From contig JAFWKQ010000121.1 of NCBI GenBank assembly GCA_017545665.1, forward strand, positions 1 to 64,000: a DNA stretch of 64,000 nt. Reading direction: 5' to 3'. The position numbers and the translations under genes were made by a program. Every line of letters begins with the position of its first letter. The first letter of the stretch is position 1. This DNA comes from Atopobiaceae bacterium. GTDB lineage: Bacteria > Actinomycetota > Coriobacteriia > Coriobacteriales > Atopobiaceae. The notes under the pieces are model-generated. The model was not told the origin of the DNA, did no database searches, and saw only the letters and a program-made list of their open reading frames with translations. This document shows positions 17,120 through 28,900 of this stretch, piece by piece.

Positions 17120-17488
17120 CTAGAACTTCAGGCCTGCGGAACGGGCACCGTCCGCAAGTGCCTTGATGCGGCCATGGTACAAAAAGCCGCTGCGGTCAAA
17201 ACGCACGGCGGTTACGCCCTTCTCCAGCGCACGCTCGCCAATGAGCTTGCCCACGAACTCGGCGGCCTCCTTGTTGGAGCCAATCTTGCCGGTTGCGCGG
17301 AACTCAGGGCTCAGCGTGGACGCAGAGCAAATGGTCTTGGAATCTGCGTCGTCGATAACCTGGGCGTAGATGTTCGCGTTGGTGCGATGCACGGTAAGGC
17401 GCGGACGATCTGCGGTGCCATACACCTTGGGGCGCACGGCGCGCGCACGACGGTGCAGGGCAGCCCTCTTCTTCTGTTGCTTGTTCAT
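17120..17488 (-). CDS. rplR: 50S ribosomal protein L18
   Basis: A 122-aa 5S rRNA-binding protein. [45 protein letters not shown] and the terminal [20 protein letters not shown] signature. Located between rplF and rpsE as usual. Confidence 0.98.
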   Translation of the reverse strand: MNKQQKKRAALHRRARAVRPKVYGTADRPRLTVHRTNANIYAQVIDDADSKTICSASTLSPEFRATGKIGSNKEAAEFVGKLIGERALEKGVTAVRFDRSGFLYHGRIKALADGARSAGLKF

Positions 17489-17532
17489 GCTTTCTCCTTC
17501 TTATGCCATCACCTGACGGGGTAATGGACTTA

Positions 17533-18117
17533 TTACTTGGCAGCCTTGCCGAGCTTGCGACGGATGTGCTCGCCTTCGTAGTGAATGCCCTTGCCCTTGT
17601 ACGGCTCGGGAGGACGCTTGGCGCGAATCTCTGCCGCCACCTGGCCAACCTGCTCCTTGGAGATGCCGTTGACCACGATGTGGGTGTTGTCGGGAACCTC
17701 AAAGCTGATGTTCTCGGGGCAAACGTACAGAACGGGGTGAGAGTAGCCAAGCGAGAGGTCCAGGTCCTTGCCCTTGAGCGCGGCACGATAGCCGACGCCG
17801 GTGAGCTCCAGACGCTTGGAGAAGCCCGTGTTCACGCCCTCTACCATGTTGGCGATGAGAGTGCGGGTGAGGCCCTGCATGGCGTTAGCAGCCTTGTAGG
17901 ACTTGGTCTGCTTGAACTCCTCGTGCGTGAGGTCCTCGGTTCCAGGCGTGCGCGGAACCCTTACGGTAATCTGCTCGCCCTCCTGCTCGAGTACGACCAG
18001 CGGCGAAAACGTGCGCTCCAGCTCACCCTTGGGGCCTTTTACGTGCACGGTGGAGCCTTCAACCGTTGCGGTTACCCCGGCAGGAATCGTAACAGGGTGC
18101 TTACCAATACGAGACAT
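17533..18117 (-). CDS. rplF: 50S ribosomal protein L6
   Basis: A 194-aa protein near the factor-binding site. Starts MSRIGKHPVTIPAGVTATVEG; the second domain has GVGYRAALKGKDLDLSLGYSHPV and ends with the signature RPPEPYKGKGIHY. It is about 15 residues longer than most homologues (177-180 aa), the extra part lying around TPGTEDLTHEEFKQTKSY between the two domains. 28 bp after rpsH. Confidence 0.97.
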   Translation of the reverse strand: MSRIGKHPVTIPAGVTATVEGSTVHVKGPKGELERTFSPLVVLEQEGEQITVRVPRTPGTEDLTHEEFKQTKSYKAANAMQGLTRTLIANMVEGVNTGFSKRLELTGVGYRAALKGKDLDLSLGYSHPVLYVCPENISFEVPDNTHIVVNGISKEQVGQVAAEIRAKRPPEPYKGKGIHYEGEHIRRKLGKAAK

Positions 18118-18145
18118 TGTCTCCTCCTATCTTTCCTGTCGAGAA

Positions 18146-18544
18146 TTACCAGACGTAGCAGATGACCTCGCCGCCGATGCCCAGCTTACGGGCGTCGCGG
18201 TCGCACATCATACCCTTGGAGGTGGAAATGACGGCAATGCCAAGGCCACCGATGACGCGCGGCAGGTCCTCTGCCTTGGAATAAATGCGAAGTCCCGGCT
18301 TGGAGATGCGCTTGATGCCGCGAATGATCTTCGAGCGCTTGGGACCATACTTAAGCGTAATGTGAAGAGTGGCCTGGGGCTTGGTGTCCTCCACGCTGTA
18401 GCCCTCGATGTAGCCCTCCTCGCAAATGACGCGCGCAACCTCTACCAGAACCTTGGTGGACGGCATGGATACCTCGTCCTTGTTGGCCGAGTTGCCATTG
18501 CGAATGCGCGTCAGCATGTCGGAAATCGGATCAGTAATTTTCAT
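18146..18544 (-). CDS. rpsH: 30S ribosomal protein S8
   Basis: A 132-aa central-domain 16S rRNA binder. ITDPISDMLTRIRNGNSANKD start, RISKPGLRIY and the C-terminal signature ISTSKGMMCDRDARKLGIGGE. It lies between rpsN and rplF with the usual spacing. In other bacteria S8 regulates the spc operon by binding mRNA near rplE. Confidence 0.98.
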   Translation of the reverse strand: MKITDPISDMLTRIRNGNSANKDEVSMPSTKVLVEVARVICEEGYIEGYSVEDTKPQATLHITLKYGPKRSKIIRGIKRISKPGLRIYSKAEDLPRVIGGLGIAVISTSKGMMCDRDARKLGIGGEVICYVW

Positions 18545-18632
18545 TAAGTTGTCTCCTCTTCAATGATGAAACTGCGCGAATGGTTCGTTTTCGCCCTTGA
18601 CGAAAACGCCTGTACGCGAGAGCCCTTGCGTC

Positions 18633-18818
18633 TTACCAGCTTGCCTTGGTGACGCCAGGAAGCTCGCCTCTGCTCGCGAGTTCGCGGAAGCAGACACGGC
18701 ACAGACCGAACTTGCGATACACGGAGTGGGGACGCCCACAACGCTGGCAACGGTTCTGCTTGCGGGTCGAGAACTTCGGCTCGCGCGCCGCCTTGACGAT
18801 CATCGATGTCTTTGCCAC
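18633..18818 (-). CDS. rpsN: 30S ribosomal protein S14 type Z
   Basis: A 61-aa zinc form. [18 protein letters not shown], two CxxC pairs (CQRC and CRVC) and the end [11 protein letters not shown]. It starts with GTG at 18818 with AGGAGG 5 bp upstream. Located between rplE and rpsH. Confidence 0.98.
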   Translation of the reverse strand: MAKTSMIVKAAREPKFSTRKQNRCQRCGRPHSVYRKFGLCRVCFRELASRGELPGVTKASW

Positions 18819-18872
18819 AAATCCTCCTTCTTATGGTGAGCCCCGGCCAATCCGGGGCGCCTACCGGCTAAT

Positions 18873-19430
18873 TTACTCCGCCTTGAACGGGAAGTTGAAG
18901 GCCTCCAGAAGAGCCTTGCCTTCCTCGTTGGTGGGGGCGGTGGTGACGATGGTAATGTCCATGCCACGGGTGCGATCGATCTTGTCGTAGTCAATCTCGG
19001 GGAAGATAAGCTGCTCGCTTACGCCCATGGAGAAGTTGCCACGGCCGTCAAAGCTCTTGGGAGAAATACCACGGAAGTCGCGGATACGCGGGATTGCCAC
19101 GGCAATCAGGCGATCCAGGAACTCCCACATACGGTCGCCGCGCAGCGTTACCTTGGCGCCAATGGGCATGCCCTGGCGGAGCTTGAAGGTAGCGATGGAC
19201 TTGCGAGCGTGGGTAACGATGGGCTGCTGACCCGTAATGGCGCGCAGGTCGGCCACGGCACCGTCGATGGCCTTGGAATCCGTAGCGGCCTCACCGACGC
19301 CCATGTTTACCACGATCTTCTCGAACTTGGGAATCTGGTTGACGTTCTTGTACTCGAACTTCTTCTGCAGCGCGTCACGCACGGTGGCGTAGTACTGCTC
19401 CTTAAGACGAGGTACGTACTTCTCGGACAT
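18873..19430 (-). CDS. rplE: 50S ribosomal protein L5
   Basis: A 185-aa 5S rRNA-binding protein. Starts [20 protein letters not shown], then [27 protein letters not shown] and [21 protein letters not shown]. In nearly all bacteria rplX lies directly upstream; here rplX is 27.7 kb away and a giant adhesin gene is the upstream neighbour. The gene therefore needs its own promoter. A weak candidate with TATTAT as -10 lies around 19525-19530 on the minus strand. The in-frame extension to 19619 is not conserved. Confidence 0.97.
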   Translation of the reverse strand: MSEKYVPRLKEQYYATVRDALQKKFEYKNVNQIPKFEKIVVNMGVGEAATDSKAIDGAVADLRAITGQQPIVTHARKSIATFKLRQGMPIGAKVTLRGDRMWEFLDRLIAVAIPRIRDFRGISPKSFDGRGNFSMGVSEQLIFPEIDYDKIDRTRGMDITIVTTAPTNEEGKALLEAFNFPFKAE

Positions 19431-19613
19431 GTTCACTCCTTTGCCTCTTGGGTGGATGACGTGCGGGGTTCCGACCTCGCACCTCGTATCTGCATCCGAA
19501 ACAGATAGAGCCACAAGGTCAAATAATACTACTTGGCAAGGAATTCTGCACCATAAGTGTGCATTGTATGAACGCTGGAGGCGGATTCGGCTGGCTTGGC
19601 ACAACGATCGCTC

Positions 19614-19918
19614 TTCCAAAACCCGAATAAACGAAAATAGTGAGCCAAAAATTTTAGAATCTGCCGCTTATTCGGTTTTGGTTTGAACGCAACCCGAATA
19701 AGCGGCGTTTTGGCAAAAATACGAGCTCAATTTTTACGGTTGTTCGGGTTTTGCGGTTTGGAGCTATCGTTTAAAAGTACTCCTAAACCGAACAAACGAC
19801 TTTTACGTCTATTTTTCTCGCGAAGTTGCCGTTTGTTCGGTTTTGAGCCAAACCAAAACCGAACAAACGGAAATAACGGAGCGGAAATTCTAAAAAATGC
19901 CGTTTGTTCGGTTTTTCA
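19614..19918. repeat. R2 hairpin repeats
   Basis: This occupies most of the 560-bp gap between B2 and rplE. CCGAACAAACG, CCGTTTGTTCGG, CCGAATAAGCGG and CCGCTTATTCGG alternate in both orientations, forming at least three potential hairpins. Same family as 4107-4362 and 62232-62432. The remainder of the gap (19431-19613) holds the presumed rplE leader and promoter; nothing coding is seen. Confidence 0.75.
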
Positions 19919-19981
19919 GGCAATGGGGATACTCCCCATTGCCTGATGTTATTACCCGAAGCGGGGTTCCCCCGCTCCGGG
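19917..19981 (-). terminator. Two hairpins downstream of giant adhesin B2
   Basis: Hairpin 1 (19955-19981): CCCGGAGCGGGG, loop GAA, CCCCGCTTCGGG. Hairpin 2 (19917-19945): CAGGCAATGGGGA, loop of 3, perfect complement. Together they should reduce read-through from the adhesin into rplE, though neither has a clear T tract. Hairpin 2 belongs to the GGGGATACTCCCC family also found at 54015-54066 and 63739-63777. Confidence 0.55.
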
Positions 19982-19990
19982 CGCCGTTTG

Positions 19991-22900
19991 TTAGTCCCTA
20001 AGCTTTACGTCCGGGCACTTCTGCGCGAACAACGGATCCGTCTCGTACACGATCCTAAACTGGTCGGTATCCTTGTCGTGCACAAGCGTGAAGTAGTCGG
20101 TTGGGTACGGGTCCACCAGGTGGCCGGCGGGCGGCGGGAACTCCTCGAGGAAGTAGTATGCAACGCCCTCGATCATCGGGAAGTCGTAGTACAGCTCACC
20201 CTGGTCGTTGGACTCGAGCTTGGATCCCTCCTGCTCAAGCTGGTTACGGCCAAGACCCATGTACACATCCTCCCCATTCGGGTTGATCATCCACAGCCCG
20301 TAGTGCGCACCAGGCAGCGGGTCGTGCGGCTCCTCGCGGGAGCGTTTGATGGTGCGAATCACGATGCTGTCGTACTCGTTGACGAAGGTGTTGGGATTGT
20401 CGGTTATCGCCTTCCCATCCACGTCGAACTTGGTATAGGTGGGCTCGGCCACTATGGCGCCGTCCTTCTGGGACACGACGACGCTGAGCCTAATGGTGCT
20501 CTTGTCGTACGTAATGGTATTGGGCACCCCATCGCCGTTCTCCACAATGGTGTAGTTGTACGTCTTATCGACGTCGGAGGGACCATACGGAATCATGTCG
20601 AACGCAACCATACCGTTGATGTCGTTGCTCGCGGTATCGAGTGGCTGTCCAACGGCCGCCTCGCCCTCGTAGAGCGAGAACGAGAACTCTCCGCGGCGAA
20701 GCACGCCGTTCTTCATAACCTTGCGAACCGCAGGCTCAAAGTTGGTAAAGCTCGTCTTGTCCGCAGTCGCCCTAAGCGCAGCGGAGTTGAACGTAAGGTG
20801 AATCGCCTCGTTGTTGTACAGCACAGGCTTGTCCGTCGCCACCTGGTTTGTGCCGTCGTCAACCACATACGTCACCTTCGCGACGCCATCGTTGCCCACG
20901 GTCACCGTAACGCGAATCTGCGCCGCATCAATTGTAACGTTGTCCTTCGCGTTCTCGGTAATCAGGTAGTAGTACGTGCCGGGCTGGTGGTACGTGACGG
21001 TTGGGGCGTTGACCTTGGCGGTATTGCCCTCAAACGCGCCATTGGCAAACACGGCCTCAAGCTCAGCCTTCCCGTCATCGACAAATGCCTCGCGTTTGGT
21101 GGGACCAGGCGTTCCTTTGCGCTTCTGGAAACTCTCGTTGGTCGCCGTCATGGTAAAGGTAAAGGCGCCCTCGTCGAGGTTTGCTCCGTAATACTCCTTG
21201 TCAAACGATATGTTGGCTTCGGCACCGAAGTATGAGTTGTTGAAGGTGGGAAGCGCGGTGTTGTTCTGCTCGCCATAGGCAACATCGCTATCGTCGTAGT
21301 ATACCCGAGCCGTGAGCTTGCCGTTCTTCTGCTCGTCGGTAGTCACGACCCTCACCCTGTGGTCGGTTGCGTCGTAGGAGATGCCGTCCTTGACCCAAAC
21401 GCCCTCGCCATTTTGGGTGGCACCTTGGGGCACGACCTCACGGATAATGTAGTTCTCGGACACCTCGGAGCTAAATTCCTTCGAATCGAACGTTACGCGA
21501 TATTGTCCGTCTTCGCGAACCGCGGTCTTAACCTGCTCAGGCTCGTCGATAACCTTGCCGTCCTCGCTCACGAAGTACAGCGCGAACTTAAACTGATCGC
21601 TCTCCGTTATGGCACGGCCAGAGAGGTTCTTCTGCGCCTTTATGGTTACGGGCACTTTGTCAAGATAGTAGGTATTCGTCACCTCGAGGTTCTCAAGCGT
21701 TTGGCCACCCCGTTCGTAAACCGTTTTGACCTTAAGCTCGTTGTTTTCGTCCAGCGACACACTATACGTAACATCATATGCATGATTGTCGTAGTGAACG
21801 CCATTGCGCACCATGTCGCCCGTATCCTCGTCAGGCTTGGCATCAGTGGTATCCTCGAGAACCTCATACCTAAAGGTCTTGCCCACGTCGTTTGTCGTAA
21901 AGGCGAAGGTGCCAAAATTGGCCTCGTGAGAGTCGCCGACCGTAGTCGCGGTGTTCAACACGCCGCTGTTCTCACGCTTCTTCTTGGACTGGTCGTCCTT
22001 GTCGTAGAGTTTGAAGTGGTACTCTTCGGCCACATCGCCGTCGTTATTCCTCTTCCAGTCACGACCCTCGATGATCTTCTTGACAGAGAGGTTAGCCTTT
22101 GCTTGGTATGTGTTGATAAACTCAAGCGGCGCGCTATTGGTGCTTGGCGTTACGTTTAGCGTTCCGTCCCCGTTGTCCGCAACGGTTACGGTCACTTCCT
22201 TGGACGCGTCGTTTACGACGTTGGGCACGTCACCCGTCTCGGTAATCGTGTAGTGGTAGGTCTTGCCCACATCATCGAAGTCGAAGCCGGATATGGTTCC
22301 AAAGTCTATGGTTGCGTCGTTGGCCGCGTTAACCGTAACCTGCCTCTGAGCAGGCATGGGCGCCTCTTCTTCCGCAGCGGAAATGGCAAACGTCCAAACG
22401 TCGCTCTCCCTAAAGTTGCGACCCACAAGCTTCTTTGTGCCCGCAATCTGCGTCTGTCCCTGCGCGGCGTAAGTGTTAACGATGGAAAGCGTAGGCTTGG
22501 CGTCGTCATACGTTACGGTCGCATGCAAGGCGCCGCTTTGATCGGCCACGACCTGCACGGTTACGTCGTGCTCAGCCTGCTCAGCCGTGTCGTAGGCAAT
22601 GCCCCTATACACGCCGTTCTTGGCGCCCGTAGGCACTACCTCGCTAATCGTGTAGTGGTACGTGTCTTCCTTCGTGTAGGTAATGGTGCCAAACGTCGCG
22701 GCCTCATCGCCCGTAACGACGACGGTGTCCTCGTTGGGCACGAGCGTGTTGGCTGGCATGGGTGCCCCGTCTTTGGGCAGCAGCTTGAAGGCGAATCCCT
22801 CCAAGTCCCCGTCGCCCCACTTGACGCCCTTCCAGTTATTGAACACCTTGCGCACCTGCATGTTGGCAGTCGTGGTGCGGAGGTTGTTGCTAAACTCGGC

Positions 22901-25900
22901 CACAGGAATCGCTTGCGTGTTGTTTGCCTCCACGTTTACGACAACCGGATTGGCGCCGGTAAGCTTCATGTTGTTGCGCAGATTGCCCGTGTTCTCGGTA
23001 ATGGTGTACTCACCAGGAACGAGATCGCCCAGCGTAGTTGTATTCGTCTGGCCATCGGTGATGGTAACGGTAGCGGTCTTGGTAGTGCTATTCGCGCCGG
23101 TCCCCGGTCCTTTTACGGTAAAGCTGTAGGTGCCATCGGCCACCTTGGAGCTGGTTGCGTTGCCGTTTACCGTCACTCCCTTTTGAATGGTGAGCGCGCC
23201 CACCTGCCGCGTGTTGGTAAAGGCAGCCGTTGCGCCCTGCGTGGAAATCGTGCCGGTATCGCCCGTCTTCTGCACGGTGTATCCGGCGGAGGAATCCGTA
23301 GCCTCGGTAACGGTGTAGGTAATGCCCGTTGGCAGGCCGGTTGCCGTGGCGCTCTGGTTATCCTTGAGCTCAACCGTCGTCTCGCCATTCTTAAACGTCA
23401 TATCGCCATACGTCCCGTTAACCTTGTTTGCCGCAAGGCCCTCGAGCTTAGCCGTAAAGGTGAACGTCTGGTTCTTGTCTGCCGGGATGTTGGAGACAAC
23501 CGCCTTGCTCACAACAAGGTCGCCAGTCTCGCGGGTGTTGGTAAAGGCAGCCGTGGAGTTGGTTTCGGAAATGGTTCCGGTGTCGCCGGTCTTCTCCGTC
23601 GTGAATCCCTCTGCCTTGGCCTCGGTTACGGTGTAGCCAACGGTCGTGGGCAGGCCAGTGATGCGCTTGCTCTCGCCTCCCTTTAGGGTCAAAGTGGCCT
23701 TTCCTTCGCTGTCGAAGGTCACGGGATCGTCCTGCGGCCCAAACGTTCCGCTTACGACGGGGTTAAGCTGGACGGTAAAGGTAAACGGCTTCGTGCTGTC
23801 GGCCGCCGCATCGGATACGACCGTCTTGCTCACCTCGAGCTCGCCGGTCTTGCGGGTGTTAACAAACGCCTCGGTTGCCACACCTCGGTCGGTAATGGTT
23901 CCCGTCTTCCCCTCGGCGCCAACGCTGGAGGTAAAGTCGTTGTCGCTCTCCTCTGTAACGGTATAACCAGTGCCCTTGGGTAACCCTGTAGCCATTTTAG
24001 TCTGGTTGTCCTTGAGCGCGAACTCTGCCACGCCGTTCGTAAACTCCATGTCGCCATAGATCCCGCTTATCGAATTGTCGTCAAGCGTAACGGTAAAGTT
24101 GAAGTCCTTGTTGTGGTCTGTGCTGAGCGCGGACACCACCGTCTTGGACACAACAAGACTGCCTTTTTCCACACGGGTGTTGACAAACTCTTCTTTTGCG
24201 GTGCCATCGTTTATCGTTCCCGTTGCCTCGCCGCCAGCGGGCGTTGTGGTATAGCCCTCGGCCGGCACCTCAGTTACGGTATAGCCAATGTCCGTGGGCA
24301 GGCCCGTAGCGGTGGCCTTTTGGCCGTTGCCAAGCTCAAAGGTGGCAACGCCATCCTTGAAGGTCATATCACCGTAGGTCTTGCCCGCCTCTGTGTTGGC
24401 GCCAATCGTCTTGTCGGAGAGCTCCACCCTAAACCGGAACGTTGCATTCGCGCTCTGCGTGTCCGCGTTCGGTACCGTCTTGCTCACCTCGAGCGCGCCG
24501 GTCTTGCGCGTGTTGACAAATGCCGCCTTCGCCGTGGCGTCCTTTTGTATTTTGCCCTCGTCGTTACTTGCCTCGGTCGTGAACTCGCCATTGTTTGCCT
24601 GAGCCTCGGTTACCTTGTAGGTAACATCCGCCGGCAAACCTTCGATGAGCTTGGACTCGCCGCCCTTAAGATCGAACGTAGCAACTCCATTGGTAAAGCT
24701 CACGTTGCTGTATTCCTGCGTGATGGTTTTGTCGGAGAGCTCCACGGTAAAGGTGAAATTCTGGTCCTTGTCGGCGGCAGCGTCGGAGACGAGCCTCTTG
24801 GAAACCTCCAAGTTGCCGGTGTCGCGCGTGTTGGTAAAGACGGCCTCGGACTTCGTCTGGTTGATGGTTCCGGTATCGTCGGTCTTGGTCGTAACGAACC
24901 CGTCTTCCGACTCCTCGGTTACGGTGTATGTGATGCCCGCCGGCAGGTTCGTTGCCTCTGCGATCTCGCCATCCTTGAGCTGGAAGGTGGCCACGCCGTT
25001 CTTAAACGTCATGTCGCCAAAGGTCTGGCCCTCATCGCCGCCAAGTGTCTTGTCGGACAGCTCGACGGTAAAGTCGAAGTACTTGCTCTTGTCGACCTGC
25101 GTGTTGGAGGAGACGACCTTCTTTACGCTCAGATCGCCAAAGCGCTTGCGCGTGTTGGTAAAGGACGCGGTTTTTGTTTGGTTCTCTTCGATGGTTCCCG
25201 CATCGTCAGTCTTTTCCACCTCAAAGCCATTGACTTCCTTCTCGGTAACGGTATACGTGATGCCCGCGGGAAGATTCTCCGCCTCAGCGGATTGACCGTC
25301 CTTGAGGTATACCGTGGTCTTGCCGCTCTGGAACGTCATGTTGCCATATGTTCCCGAGATCGTCTTGTTGCTGAGCTCGATGGTGAACTCGAACTCACGC
25401 TGCTTGTCGTCCTGATCGCTCGACTCTACGGTCTTGGACACCCTAAGATTGCCTACGTGGACGTTGTTCTTAATCGTGAACACATAGGTGCCCGAGTCCT
25501 CATTACTGCGCACCGCCTCGAAGTCTTGCGCAGTCGTATCGTTTACCTTCGTCTCGACCACATTATATTCAACATCCACAGCATTGCCTGACGGATTGTT
25601 GGGGTCTACGGGTACCGCAAGCGGCAGCTTGTTGAAGGTGCCCTTCCAATCGTTGTCCTTATTGAGGACAAGGGTCTTGCCGGATTTCTGCCAACCGTCG
25701 CTTCCCTCAATCCAGATATCGTCCGACCATTCGCCGCCGGCCTTCTTTTGCTGGAGCTTGACGGTTACGTTATCGGCGTCGTGTTTGTCGTTGCCGTCCA
25801 ACCATTCCTTTAGCACCCGGACGTCCGTGCCCGGATAGTCCTTTACCGTCATGATGTCGCCAGAAGGATAAATGTAGTGGCTGTAGTCCGTCGTACCATC

Positions 25901-28900
25901 CTCGGAGATCGTGAACTCATACTTGTGCTCTGCCAGCGAGAAGCCATTGGGTGCTGCTATCTCTTCCAGATAGTACTTCTGATTCGGCTTAAGAGCCCAA
26001 CCTTGACCATTCATGTCTCCCACGATAACGGCCTTACCGTTTTCGTCAGTCGTGACCTCAACCGGTGAGCCGTCTTTCTTTAGGACGGGCTTCTGATCCT
26101 TGTCCTGGAGCTGGAACGTTGCGCCCTCAAGCCTGTCGGCCATAGTACCGGCACGGTACTTCATTACGTTGATTATGAATACGGAAGCCGAACCCCCGCC
26201 ACCGTTGGTTCGCACCGCATCGCCGCCAACCGTTTCATCGTAGCCCTTCATTGTGGCCCGATTGCTAAAGTGCACGTTTACGCTCTGGTCAATGGCAGGC
26301 ATGCTCGTCATAAGGACGCGCGCCCTATAGGTGATGACCACCTTCGTTTTGTCGGGAATCGTATAGCGCACCGTATTGCCGGTCATGTCCCAGGTAACTG
26401 GACTGCTCGGATTGCTTGGATTGCCTGGATTGCCTATGGTCACCTGTATGGAATCGAGGTCCACGCTCAGGTTGCTCACCGTATCCTCAACGATGAGCGG
26501 ATTGCCACCGTTCAGCTCCGCGCCTTCGGGATTGATCGTGAGCCTAAATTCCGGCCATATGTCCTCGTCGGTCTTCCTAAGATCCTCGTCCTTGGTAAGA
26601 AGCTCCTTCTTCAGTCCCTCGTACTCGTAGGTAACGGTAGCTTTGGACTCCTGACCGTCAAACACTGCCACGTTTTCCATGGCATACGTGCCGTCATTGG
26701 CGGCAAGTGCCCTTGCTTTGATTATATTGAGGGCATCTTCATCCTTAACGGTGAGATAGTACACAAAGCGGTACTTGTCAAAGAAGCCATCCGGATTGCC
26801 TAGTGGACGCGGCATGCTTCTCTCGTTGGTGGTAATGGTTATGCCCGAGTCGGTTTCTTGGTACGCGAAGGGGCTGTGTTCAGGTCTATGTCCATAACTT
26901 TGGTCATAGATATTGCCGCCAAACACGTATCCATGGTACCAGTACCAGTCATTGAACCATGGCTCAGCCTCACCGCCTTCTCCCTCGTAGAATTTGAGTA
27001 GGCTCGTATCGAATCTATCGACAATAACGTTATCGGTTTTATGTACGTTGCCCATAACGATTTCGAACTTGTACACGGGCAGCCTGACTTTACCATCCGT
27101 GCGATACCCAACCAAGGTGCCCTTCTTTACCATGTCTGGCGGAACTATGGTCACGGAATCATTGTCCGTCTTGATGTTGTTGTTTGCCTTAAGGGCGACG
27201 GTATTTATGTGGGTCGTCAGATAGTTGAGCTCCGAATTCTTTTGTATGAGTTCAAGCAAGTCCAAATTGATGGACGTCTTGAGTGTGATTTCGATCGTAC
27301 GCCCCTCGTTGGATTCATTCAGCCCCTTATTGTTCGGTTCTTGCGTCCCGCTCTTATAGAACTGTATGGCAGTTGCCGCCTTGTTCTCATATTGCGTTTG
27401 GGTGACGGTGTAGCTTTCGTTGTTTATGAGCCCATGCACAACTATGGATTCCGGCTTTACCGGCTCTGGATACGTAACGCCGTTGTACAGTAAGGCGGGA
27501 TAGCAGTCGTATACCAACGCGTCGGTGAGGCCGTCCTTGGGCACGTTGAACTGGATGTTCCACGTTACCTCATTGTTCTGGTAATCCACCTTTTCGGCTT
27601 CCTTGTGAACGGCAACCTCCCCACCCTCGGGCATCCCGGTTGTTTCGCCCGAGTCGGTTGGCCCGTCGTTTACCTGCCCATAGTTCTTTATTGTTACGGC
27701 ACCCGTTTGGCCAGCTAGGTTGACGTCGGTCGTAAAAGTTATGGTGTAGGTATACGCCTTGCCGGCATCTTTATTCGGCACCACATACGACCAATTGTCG
27801 GCCGTATTAATGTCTACGTTCATCGCGTCCCACGGCACGTCGCCCACCCACGCCTCGTTACCATCTTTGTCGGTCGCAACAACATGGATGCCAGGACCAG
27901 AGTACTTCATAAAGCTCTTGCACTCGTTCGCCAGCATGTCGCGAATCGTCATGCCCGCCATGGAAATCGCAGGGTCCCTGTTTGCCACGATGGTCCACTC
28001 AAGCGTTTTGCTGTCGCCATCTTCTTGCGTGATGGTTGGATCATGCTTCTCGATGGAAGGGTTGTAGTTTATATCGGTCTCCACCACCTGCTCAAAGGGT
28101 TCTTCGTCACCATCGCCCCACACATTAACCTTGTTCTTGCCCTTAATCGTGTATTTGCCATTGTGGAGGTTGGGATCTATCTTTGTGGGATCGATCTTTG
28201 CCGTATATACAATCGTAATAACCTCGCCGTCGCTCATCTGAGGTATCACGTAATCGAAGGTATTCCCGTTTCTTGTGGGCGCGAGGTCCGGTCGCTCGAC
28301 CTGGGCTTCGTTTGGCTTCTGCGATTTGGCGGTTTCGAATTCATACAGCTGAAGCGCTGCGCTGTCGAGCGGATTCTCTGTGCTCAACTCATCATGCACC
28401 TGCACGTTCGTGTTGTTGCCAATGGACGTAACGGTAAGCGTGTACTTTACTTGGTCACCAATGACCCACGCCACCTTGTTGCACGTAACGTCGTGGGAAT
28501 TGTCGATGTGCAAGTCCCTCTCAACGCCGTCTGCAAATATGATGTGAGTGGTGCTGCCTGTAAAGCTGCCTTCAAACCAGAGCGAGAACTGCGCGTTTGC
28601 GGCTGCGGTGAGTTTGCTGAAATTCTCGCTCTGTTGGTTGAAGCGCACTTTGAGCACGCGACCATCGATTTCGTACGTGTTGCCTTTAACGGGAAAGGTC
28701 TCGGTACCCTCCGTCACGTTGATGGTGAACTCCCCCGTATGGCCATTGGCCGCCTCGAGTCCGGCGGGCAGCGTATAGGTTAGCTCCTTGGTATCGGCGA
28801 ACTGGAGCGTGTCTCCATCTTCATAGCGCTCCTTAAACGTGAGCCATATTTTGTAGCCCGCCCCCGGTTTCACCTCATACTGGTCGCCATTCATAGGCGC

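Noticed and set aside
19904..25591. Long plus-strand open frames opposite B2 (for example 19904-21235, 22253-23686, 24113-25591)
   Set aside because: They are antisense shadows of the B2 repeats. Their translations are repetitive, Leu/Gly/Val-rich and have no RBS or domain, while the minus-strand frame is continuous with clear domains.
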